Shown here piece by piece: positions 1-5,390 of a stretch of DNA of 6,929 nucleotides. Each line of letters opens with the position of its first letter. Within the stretch, counting starts at the first letter, position 1. Where the stretch lies: assembly GCA_018714645.1 (NCBI GenBank), contig DVND01000007.1, positions 1 to 6,929 of the forward strand, written 5' to 3'. The DNA comes from Candidatus Avimonoglobus intestinipullorum. GTDB lineage: Bacteria > Bacillota > Clostridia > UBA1381. The notes below the pieces were generated by a model that did not search any database, was not told the DNA's origin, and worked only from the letters and a program-made list of their open reading frames with translations. A program made the position numbers and the translations under genes.

Positions 1-1303
1 TGCCGCCGGAAAACTGTTTCATCATCTGCTTCATCTGGTCAAACTGTTTCAGCAGCTCGTTGACGTCCTGCACCCGGGTGCCGCTGCCTTTAGAAATGCG
101 CACCTTACGGCTGGCGCCAATAATCTGCGGCTTTTGGCGTTCCTCCGCCGTCATGGACTGGATGATCGCCTCCACGCGTTTTAAACGTTTTTCGCTGTCG
201 GAAGCGTCAATCGCCTCCAGCGCCTTTTTGTCCACGCCGGGGATCATGCCCATTAACTGGCTGATTGGCCCCATTTTTTTGATTTGCTGCAGCTGGGTTA
301 AAAAGTCGTCCAAATCGAAGGTCTGCTGCTTGATTTTGGCCTCCAAGTCCGCTGCGTCCTTTTCATCAAAGGCTTCCTGCGCCTTGTCAATCAGCGTCAT
401 CACGTCGCCCATGCCCAAAATCCGGCTCGCCATGCGGTCGGGATAAAAGGGCTCCAAATCAGAGAGCTTTTCGCCGACAGAAGCAAATTTAATGGGCTTG
501 CCGGTCACTTCTTTGACCGAAATCGCCGCGCCGCCGCGGGTATCGCCGTCCAGCTTGGAGAGGATCACGCCGGTCACTTCCAGCTGGGAATTGAAATGTT
601 CCGCCACGTTGACCGCGTCCTGCCCGGTCATGGCGTCCACCACAAGCAGGATTTCCTCCGGATTGGTCTCCGCCTTGATTTTTTGCAGCTCTTCCATCAA
701 CACCTCGTCGATGTGCAGCCGCCCGGCGGTATCAATGATAACGGGATCATTCCCGTGCTTTTTTGCGTGTTCGATTGCCTCTTTTGCAATTTTTACCGGG
801 TTTTGTTCGCCTTCTATGGTAAACACCGGGATGTCAATCTGGCTGCCCAAGACCTGGAGCTGCTTGATTGCCGCGGGGCGGTAAACGTCGCAGGCGGCCA
901 TCAAGGGGCGTTTGCCCATAGTTTTGCGCAAGTTTAAGGACAATTTCCCACAAGCCGTCGTTTTCCCGGCGCCCTGCAGGCCGCAGAGCATGTACACCGT
1001 CGGCGGGTTTTTGGAAAAGTGCAGCTGTTCATTTTCGCTGCCCATCAAAGCAACAAGCTCATCCCGCACAATTTTTATCAATTGCTGGGCGGGCGTCAGA
1101 GATTCCATGATTTCCTGCCCCAGCGCTTTTTCGGAAACGCGCGCCACAAAGCTTTTGACGACTTTAAAGTTGACGTCTGCCTCCAGCAAAGCCAGCTTCA
1201 CCTCGCGCATCGCGTCCTTAATGTCTTTTTCCGACAGGCGGCCCTTGCCGCGGAGCTTTTTAAATACGTTTTGGAGTTTATCCCCCAAACTGTCAAATGC
1301 CAT
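1..1303 (-). CDS. ffh: Signal recognition particle protein Ffh (C-terminus cut by window edge)
   Basis: Ffh is the GTPase and signal-sequence-binding subunit of the signal recognition particle. With the small cytoplasmic RNA it brings ribosomes making membrane and secreted proteins to the receptor FtsY at the membrane. The reading frame runs open for 434 codons from ATG at 1303 to the window edge. Visible parts are the N-domain helices (residues 1-90), the P-loop GLQGAGKTT (108-116), DVYRPAA (139-145), DTAGR (191-195), SKLDGD (249-254) and the methionine-rich M domain (from about 330), including the RNA-binding GSGTRVQDVN stretch near 407 and the MKQMMKQF end. Family members are usually near 445-450 residues, so only a short C-terminal tail is missing. 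A GGGTGA ribosome binding site lies 5 bases before the start, and ylxM ends 18 bases upstream. This is certain by family; only the end is unseen. Confidence 0.97.
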   Translation of the reverse strand, partial: MAFDSLGDKLQNVFKKLRGKGRLSEKDIKDAMREVKLALLEADVNFKVVKSFVARVSEKALGQEIMESLTPAQQLIKIVRDELVALMGSENEQLHFSKNPPTVYMLCGLQGAGKTTACGKLSLNLRKTMGKRPLMAACDVYRPAAIKQLQVLGSQIDIPVFTIEGEQNPVKIAKEAIEHAKKHGNDPVIIDTAGRLHIDEVLMEELQKIKAETNPEEILLVVDAMTGQDAVNVAEHFNSQLEVTGVILSKLDGDTRGGAAISVKEVTGKPIKFASVGEKLSDLEPFYPDRMASRILGMGDVMTLIDKAQEAFDEKDAADLEAKIKQQTFDLDDFLTQLQQIKKMGPISQLMGMIPGVDKKALEAIDASDSEKRLKRVEAIIQSMTAEERQKPQIIGASRKVRISKGSGTRVQDVNELLKQFDQMKQMMKQFSGG

Positions 1304-1321
1304 TGAATCACCCGCTTTGGT

Positions 1322-1678
1322 TCAGATTAAATCCTTGAGTTCGCTCAGGCCGGCTTCGATTTGCCCAATGCATTTGCCGGCGTCCGCACCGGAGTTCAGC
1401 GCTTTCATTTGCTCCAGCGCGCGGCTCATGCGCCCGATCACACTGCCGGCCTGCCTGGAACGGCGCACCAGCCCCAGCGCGCCCTCAAAATCAAACAGCT
1501 GTTTTTCGCCGCGCTTGATAAAGTCCCGCACGCCCTGCCGGGAGATGTCCATGTGTTCCGCAATTTCCGCCAGCGATAAGTCCTGGTTATAGTAAAGGTC
1601 CAGCGCGTCCTTCTGCTTTGGGGTAAGCAGGTCGCCGTAAAAGTCCAGCAGCACGCTGACCGATAAATCCTTGCCCAT
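1322..1678 (-). CDS. ylxM: YlxM/p13 family helix-turn-helix protein, SRP-associated
   Basis: This small (118-residue) protein of the UPF0122/YlxM family resembles region 4 of sigma factors. It is nearly always encoded just before ffh and is thought to modulate the signal recognition particle; in streptococci it has been linked to SRP RNA and GTPase activity. Visible are the family-typical LLDFYGDLLTPKQKDALDLY stretch, then LSLAEIAEHMDISRQGVRD, a clear helix-turn-helix, and a helical C-terminal third. I prefer the ATG at 1678 because the protein then begins MGKDLSVS like its relatives and has GGTGG five bases upstream. An in-frame ATG at 1690 would add four residues but has only a weak ribosome site. 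It lies 18 bases before ffh and is surely co-transcribed with it. It has its own promoter (1730-1758). The exact start is less sure than the identity. Confidence 0.92.
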   Translation of the reverse strand: MGKDLSVSVLLDFYGDLLTPKQKDALDLYYNQDLSLAEIAEHMDISRQGVRDFIKRGEKQLFDFEGALGLVRRSRQAGSVIGRMSRALEQMKALNSGADAGKCIGQIEAGLSELKDLI

Positions 1679-1697
1679 TTGTACCACCATCCGTTTC

Positions 1698-1721
1698 TTG
1701 TAAAGTGATACAGCTTTACAA
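1698..1721 (-). promoter_or_regulatory. Inverted repeat in the ylxM leader (possible operator or 5' hairpin)
   Basis: Perfect 8-base arms TTGTAAAG and CTTTACAA are separated by an 8-base loop. The element sits directly downstream of the predicted ylxM promoter, starting about two to three bases past the expected transcription start, and ends 7 bases before the upstream ATG at 1690. The position fits an operator bound by a dimeric repressor or a stem-loop at the 5' end of the mRNA. No known regulator box was recognised, so the role is inferred. Confidence 0.5.
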
Positions 1722-1729
1722 CAGGGTTT

Positions 1730-1758
1730 ATTTTACAGGAAAGCAGCCTAAAAGTCAA
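1730..1758 (-). promoter_or_regulatory. Sigma-A promoter for ylxM-ffh
   Basis: On the minus strand, -35 TTGACT (1753-1758) and -10 TAAAAT (1730-1735) are separated by exactly 17 bases. Both boxes are one mismatch from consensus. Transcription should start near 1723, giving a leader of about 45 bases to the preferred ylxM start. The preceding Toprim gene ends only 18 bases further upstream without a GC-rich terminator, so readthrough from it is also possible. Confidence 0.75.
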
Positions 1759-1776
1759 TAGTTTTTTACAAAAAAA

Positions 1777-2376
1777 TCAATTATTTTGGAGATTTTCGAG
1801 AAATTCTGTGTATTCCTCATGATCGAACAGGCGGTTGAGCACGTCCAACAGCATGTTTGCGGAGAGTTTCCCCGGCAGCCCCAATGCCTGCTGGACGGCC
1901 CGGCGCTTTTCAGCGCTGTCGGGGCCGCCTGTCAGGCCGTCCGCATAAAAATCGGCTTTTGTGATGGCGCGGGCAGGCCTGCGGGCGGTGCTGTCCCCGT
2001 CAATGGTACAGCCCGCGTCCCGCAAGGCCTTCAGCAGCAGGTCGTCGCTGATGCCCTCCACGCCCAGAAGGCCTTCTTTTCCGGGCTGGGTTTTGCGTTT
2101 TTCCTTCCCCTTGATATCGGGGATGTAAGCATGCTTCACATCGCAGTCCTGCAGCTGCTGCTTCAGGAAATTCCGGATTTTAAACCCGGCTGCGTCGGAA
2201 TCCGTCAGGATGGCCGCGCCGGATTGGCGCGCGAGCGTATGGAGCGTTTGCATCTGCTCTTTATTTTTGATGATGCGGAATCCGTTGGTGATGAAAACCA
2301 TCCCGTCGATAAAACGGGACAGCTTGATTTTATCATATATGCCTTCCACAATAATTAGTTCTTTGACCTTGTACAT
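1777..2376 (-). CDS. Toprim-domain protein, RNase M5-like with DUF4093-type C-terminus
   Basis: The 199-residue protein begins with a compact Toprim fold of the kind found in ribonuclease M5 (5S rRNA maturation) and small primase-like proteins. Residues 8-15 carry IVEGIYD with the acidic Glu11, and residues 58-64 carry TDSDAAG with the Asp-x-Asp pair, the expected metal-binding positions. A basic PDIKGKEKRK stretch near 85-95 and the following GVEGISDDLLLKAL resemble RNase M5 relatives. The second half matches the style of DUF4093 proteins common in Clostridia. The start has GAGGTG five bases upstream. Canonical rnmV usually sits beside the 16S methylase gene rsmA, which is absent here, so 5S rRNA processing is possible but unproven and no gene symbol is given. 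A terminator hairpin sits just before its ribosome site. Confidence 0.85.
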   Translation of the reverse strand: MYKVKELIIVEGIYDKIKLSRFIDGMVFITNGFRIIKNKEQMQTLHTLARQSGAAILTDSDAAGFKIRNFLKQQLQDCDVKHAYIPDIKGKEKRKTQPGKEGLLGVEGISDDLLLKALRDAGCTIDGDSTARRPARAITKADFYADGLTGGPDSAEKRRAVQQALGLPGKLSANMLLDVLNRLFDHEEYTEFLENLQNN

Positions 2377-2388
2377 TGCGCCACCTCA

Positions 2389-2420
2389 CAAAAAATTCTT
2401 CCGAGGCCTCCCGGAAGAAT
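2389..2420 (-). terminator. Rho-independent terminator after the glycosyltransferase gene
   Basis: Read on the minus strand, perfect 9-base arms ATTCTTCCG and CGGAAGAAT (2395-2403 and 2412-2420) enclose an 8-base loop and are followed by a run of six T (2390-2395). It starts 7 bases after the glycosyltransferase stop codon (2427-2429). The T run ends only a few bases before the GAGGTG ribosome site of the Toprim gene, so it either ends the upstream transcript or acts as an attenuator for the downstream gene. Confidence 0.8.
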
Positions 2421-2426
2421 GTCCGC

Positions 2427-3572
2427 TCATATATAGTAGATTTCCTGTTCTTTTTCCGCGTGCAGCTTGTTTAACTCTTCGATGATGAATTCACACAGAT
2501 GCTCTGTGGAATGGGGTTTGCCCAGCTTTTCCACGCTTTTTTGCAGCAGTTCCATGCGCCATTCGTTGTTTAAAAGCTCGTACAGCGCCTCGTCCACAGG
2601 AAACGTGTCCGTCACCATGACCGCTGCGCCGCTGTTGACGAGGAATTCCATGTTGCGGTCCTCCTGGCCGGGAATGGGGTTCATGATGATAGCAGGCAGG
2701 CGCTTTGCCAGGAATTCCGAAGTCGTCAGGCCGCCCGGCTTGGTGATGATGAGGTCTGACGCGTCCATCAGGACGTCCACGTTATTGATAAAGCCGTAGG
2801 TGATGATGTTTTTCTGCCATTGATGCTTGTCGATTTGCTTTTTGCCTTTGGCATTGTTGCCGCAGACGCATAATACTTGAAAATTCCCCTTTAGCTGGTC
2901 GATGCTTTCCATCTGTTTTTCCAGGTTTCCGAAGCCCATGGAGCCCATCATGACGAGGATGGTCATTTTATCCTCGATGCCCAATTGTGCCCGCGCTTCC
3001 TGCTTTGGCATCTTCTGGGCGAACTGCTGCTTGATGGGGATGCCGAACGGCAGGATTTTCTCCGTCGGGATGCCCTTGCGGTTCATTTGGTTGTTCAATA
3101 ATGCATCCGGCGTCACATAGTAGTCGATGTCGGTGCTCTCCCAGAAGGGATGGACGGTAAAGTCCGTACAGATGCCGTAGGTGGGGCATTGGATGTGTCC
3201 TTTTTCTTTCATAAAGGTCATCAGCATACAGGCGTAGCTGTGGGTCCCGATGACCACGTCCGGCCCAAACGCCGTGACAAAATCCTTCAGTTTATGGGAT
3301 ACGATCTTTGACAATACCGATACCAGGGAGTATTTGTCATAATGCTCCTCCCGTTTGTTGAACATGCCGTATACCTTGCCGTACGCCTCGGGCAGGTATT
3401 TGGTGGAAAACAAATACCCATCCGAGATGGAGTCCCCCAAAATCGGGTTGATGTATTCAAAGGTGTCCAGCATCGTGCAGGTGAAGCCCTTCTGCTCCAG
3501 ATAGTCAATCAGGGCCTGGCCGGTGGAATGGTGGCCGTACCCGGCTTTGACGGATATGATTAATGCTTTCAT
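2427..3572 (-). CDS. MGDG-synthase-like/UgtP-type glycosyltransferase (GT28)
   Basis: This is a 381-residue glycosyltransferase of the family that includes monogalactosyldiacylglycerol synthase and Bacillus UgtP, which transfer a sugar from a UDP donor to diacylglycerol at the inner face of the membrane. The N-terminal domain shows SVKAGYGHH (7-15), the family's glycine/histidine loop. A central TDFTVHPFW (136-144) and FGIPI (176-180) follow. The GT28 C-terminal domain contains KPGGLTTSE (278-286) and PIPGQEDRN (299-307), which form the donor-sugar site. The length is normal for the family. The start has AGGGG seven bases upstream. The likely product is a glycolipid for the membrane or lipoteichoic acid anchor; donor (UDP-glucose or galactose) and acceptor cannot be read from the sequence. 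Its promoter (3647-3675) is divergent from the neighbouring operon, and a terminator follows it. Confidence 0.92.
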   Translation of the reverse strand: MKALIISVKAGYGHHSTGQALIDYLEQKGFTCTMLDTFEYINPILGDSISDGYLFSTKYLPEAYGKVYGMFNKREEHYDKYSLVSVLSKIVSHKLKDFVTAFGPDVVIGTHSYACMLMTFMKEKGHIQCPTYGICTDFTVHPFWESTDIDYYVTPDALLNNQMNRKGIPTEKILPFGIPIKQQFAQKMPKQEARAQLGIEDKMTILVMMGSMGFGNLEKQMESIDQLKGNFQVLCVCGNNAKGKKQIDKHQWQKNIITYGFINNVDVLMDASDLIITKPGGLTTSEFLAKRLPAIIMNPIPGQEDRNMEFLVNSGAAVMVTDTFPVDEALYELLNNEWRMELLQKSVEKLGKPHSTEHLCEFIIEELNKLHAEKEQEIYYI

Positions 3573-3611
3573 GTTGCGCCCCTAACTTTCCAATAAAAAA
3601 TAAAATTCATC

Positions 3612-3640
3612 TTGAAATATACTTTATTTTATTATATAAT
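3612..3640 (+). promoter_or_regulatory. Sigma-A promoter for the amidotransferase-like/ECF/hpt operon
   Basis: Boxes TTGAAA (3612-3617) and TATAAT (3635-3640) are separated by exactly 17 bases in very AT-rich DNA; the -10 is a perfect consensus. Transcription should begin near 3647, giving a leader of about 60 bases. I recognise no riboswitch in that leader. The TTG of the -35 box opens an in-frame extension of the first gene, which argues against using it as a start codon. Confidence 0.85.
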
Positions 3641-3646
3641 AACATC

Positions 3647-3675
3647 ATTATACCAAAAAGCGATTGTTTTTTCAA
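3647..3675 (-). promoter_or_regulatory. Sigma-A promoter for the glycosyltransferase gene
   Basis: On the minus strand, TTGAAA (3670-3675) and TATAAT (3647-3652) are again separated by exactly 17 bases. The start should fall near 3640, leaving a leader of about 68 bases. The -10 boxes of this promoter and the opposing one are only 6 bases apart, so each expected start site falls at or inside the -10 box of the other. Confidence 0.8.
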
Positions 3676-3707
3676 GGCTTGATTTCATTTGGAAAAGGAG
3701 AAATCCG

Positions 3708-4229
3708 ATGGTATTGTATTTGGGCGGCAAAGAGCTTTATGCGTTCATCGCGCAGACGGGTGCGGTATTATCGTGTGACGTCGGCGAGGAGAACATTGAG
3801 AAAATTATCATTGCGGAGGCGAGTGAAAACGCGATTTCCGCCGTGAAGTTTGCGATGGACAACCAAATCCCGCTGCTGGGTGTTTTGGACGGTTACCAGG
3901 GTGTAATTTGTGCGTTCGGCGGGGAATGCGCGCCGGTGGAATGCGCGGAGGGGAAACAGGAATGGGCTGTGATTGATGCAGATATGCCGGTTTTCAAAGG
4001 TTTGGAAAGCGTTGTAAAGGTGTGCAGGGGTAGCCCGGTGGCGCTGGTGGAGGAGACGAAGCCCCAGGAATTGGATTGTATCGCCCGGGCGGAAACCGGG
4101 GAAGTATTGGCTGTGCGCAATGTATTGTCCTCCGGCGGCTACGGGGATATTTATGCGGTTAATTTCTATATCCATTCCAGCTTGACGCCGAATGGGATTG
4201 ACATTATAAATAATTTTTTAAACCTTTAA
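3708..4229 (+). CDS. Class I glutamine amidotransferase-like protein lacking the catalytic triad
   Basis: The 173-residue protein follows the TrpG/PabA amidotransferase fold: IPLLGVLDGYQGVICAFGGE (54-73) matches the nucleophile-elbow region, VFKGL (95-99) the central part, and YAVNFYIHSSLTPNG (149-163) the C-terminal catalytic region, ending NNFLNL. True enzymes have Cys in GVCLGHQ and His/Glu in FHPES. Here these are Leu60, Tyr154 and His156, so all three catalytic residues are gone and glutamine hydrolysis is not expected. The usual N-terminal segment is also shorter. The start at 3708 has AAAAGGAG seven bases upstream; an upstream in-frame TTG at 3612 lies in the promoter. It is the first gene of an operon with an ECF S component and hpt. 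The intact frame argues for a functional pseudoenzyme, perhaps a binding or regulatory protein; the ligand is unknown. Confidence 0.85.
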   Translation: MVLYLGGKELYAFIAQTGAVLSCDVGEENIEKIIIAEASENAISAVKFAMDNQIPLLGVLDGYQGVICAFGGECAPVECAEGKQEWAVIDADMPVFKGLESVVKVCRGSPVALVEETKPQELDCIARAETGEVLAVRNVLSSGGYGDIYAVNFYIHSSLTPNGIDIINNFLNL

Positions 4230-4248
4230 ATTTGGTGGGAGGAAAAAA

Positions 4249-4815
4249 ATGAATAAAGCAACGAAAAATATGGTTATGGCGGCGATTTTAACAGCGTTAT
4301 CGCTGTTGATTACATATTCGCCTGTGAAACTTGTGCTCCCGGCGTTTTCGCTGACGCTTGGCTCCCATGTTCCAACGATGCTGGCGATGTTTATCAGTCC
4401 CTGGGTGACAATTATGACGATTATCGGGTCTTGTATCGGGTTCTTTTTCGTCATTCCGGCGCCTAATAATTTGATTGTTGTTGCCAGGGCGGCGTTACAT
4501 ATTATTTTTGCGTTGTCAGGCTATTATATGGTAAAAAGCAAAAAAGTCAATATTTTTGTTATTATTGTTGTGACGGCGCTGCTGCATGCGGCGGCGGAGG
4601 GGCTCGCGGTATATTTGATGACGCCGGTAATTTTGCCGGAGAATGCATCCGCAAGCCTTGGGCTGGCAGAAGTGGCGTTTGTGGGGACGGTTGTACACCA
4701 TTTCATTGATTGTGCAATTACTGCGCCGGTTTTGGCGGCGTTGATGAAAGCAAAAATGATACATACGGATATTCAGTGGAAGGCCATGCCTGGCGTACGG
4801 GGAGTAGAGCGATGA
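4249..4815 (+). CDS. ECF transporter S component, NiaX-like
   Basis: This is a 188-residue hydrophobic integral membrane protein with about six predicted membrane segments (roughly 8-27, 36-51, 53-70, 76-95, 101-120 and 140-167). The opening with small residues (AAILTAL) is typical of S components, which use such a helix to dock on the EcfT subunit. The stretch AFSLTLGSHVPTMLAMFISP (32-51) closely resembles niacin transporter NiaX relatives, so nicotinate or a similar small aromatic ring is the best guess for substrate; a purine base is an alternative given hpt next door. No EcfA or EcfT genes are present, as expected for group II systems that share a common energising module. A strong GGGAGG lies six bases before the start, 19 bases after the amidotransferase-like gene. 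The end overlaps hpt by four bases (ATGA). Confidence 0.82.
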   Translation: MNKATKNMVMAAILTALSLLITYSPVKLVLPAFSLTLGSHVPTMLAMFISPWVTIMTIIGSCIGFFFVIPAPNNLIVVARAALHIIFALSGYYMVKSKKVNIFVIIVVTALLHAAAEGLAVYLMTPVILPENASASLGLAEVAFVGTVVHHFIDCAITAPVLAALMKAKMIHTDIQWKAMPGVRGVER

Positions 4816-5363
4816 TTTGTAAGGAAATCCATCAGGATATTGAACAGGTTTTAATTGATGAGCAGGAAATCGTCTATACGTTAGACAGCCTGGCGGCCCG
4901 CATCAACCGGGATTATCATGGGGAGCCGCTGCTGCTGGTTGTGATTTTAAAGGGGAGCATGGTGTTTGCGGCTGATTTGATGCGGCGGCTGGAAATGCCC
5001 GTCAGCATTGATTTTATGCAGACGTCCAGCTATGGTTCCGGATCCAGTTCCAGCGGGTTTATCAATATCAAGCGGGATTTGGAAACGGATGTGCGGGGGA
5101 AAAACGTCCTGATTGTTGAGGATATCATTGACAGCGGCAACACGCTGCATAAATTGAAGGAGCTGCTGCGCTCCAGAAAGCCGAAATCCGTAAAAATATG
5201 CACGTTTCTAGACAAACCGGAACGGCGGGTTACGGATGTGGAGGTGGAATACGTGGGCAGGCAGATCCCGGATGAATTTGTCGTCGGGTATGGGCTGGAT
5301 TATAATGAACAGCATCGGAACCTGCCCTATATCGGGATTTTGAAACGAAGTGTATATGAATAA
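4812..5363 (+). CDS. hpt: Hypoxanthine phosphoribosyltransferase
   Basis: This cytoplasmic salvage enzyme converts hypoxanthine (and often guanine) with PRPP to IMP (GMP) and pyrophosphate. At 183 residues it has normal length. Visible are the LKGS loop (46-49), the flexible SSYGSGSSSSG loop (72-82) that closes over the active site, the PRPP-binding VEDIIDSGNTL (102-112) and the C-terminal PDEFVVGYGLDYNEQHRNLP (153-172) that contacts the purine. The ATG at 4812 overlaps the transporter TGA in an ATGA arrangement, with GGGGAG seven bases upstream, so translation is probably coupled. A longer in-frame opening from 4710 lies inside the transporter gene and is not credible. Its stop codon overlaps the terminator. 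In many Firmicutes hpt sits beside tilS and ftsH; here it lies in a transporter operon instead. Confidence 0.96.
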   Translation: MICKEIHQDIEQVLIDEQEIVYTLDSLAARINRDYHGEPLLLVVILKGSMVFAADLMRRLEMPVSIDFMQTSSYGSGSSSSGFINIKRDLETDVRGKNVLIVEDIIDSGNTLHKLKELLRSRKPKSVKICTFLDKPERRVTDVEVEYVGRQIPDEFVVGYGLDYNEQHRNLPYIGILKRSVYE

Positions 5364-5390
5364 AAAAGAACGGCGCTGCCGTTCTTTTTT
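5362..5390. terminator. Bidirectional rho-independent terminator shared by hpt and the ImmA gene
   Basis: Perfect 13-base arms (AAAAAAGAACGGC and GCCGTTCTTTTTT) flank a GCT loop. Because it has an A run before and a T run after the GC-rich stem, it can terminate on both strands. The hpt stop (5361-5363) and the stop of the convergent gene (5389-5391) both lie in its outer edges. Confidence 0.9.

Noticed and set aside
60..1592. Several long plus-strand open frames opposite ffh and ylxM
   Set aside because: They are antisense shadows of clearly conserved genes, have no ribosome sites, and their translations look like low-complexity Ser/Pro-rich noise.
1786..2358. 190-codon plus-strand frame opposite the Toprim gene
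   Set aside because: The opposite strand encodes a protein with intact Toprim motifs; this frame has no recognisable motif or ribosome site.
2421..2450. TATATA-like -10 box as a promoter for the Toprim gene
   Set aside because: The sequence encodes the end of the glycosyltransferase and no acceptable -35 box lies 16-18 bases upstream.
3612..3707. Longer TTG start adding 32 residues to the amidotransferase-like protein
   Set aside because: The TTG is part of the -35 box of the promoter, and the ATG at 3708 has a far better ribosome site.
3647..3707. Riboswitch in the leader of the ECF/hpt operon
   Set aside because: The roughly 60-base leader shows no stable stem set or known purine, preQ1 or vitamin riboswitch motif, only a tiny CAAG-G-CTTG palindrome.
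4710..4811. Extended N-terminus for hpt
   Set aside because: It lies inside the transporter gene; the ATG at 4812 has a GGGGAG site and gives the normal family start and length.
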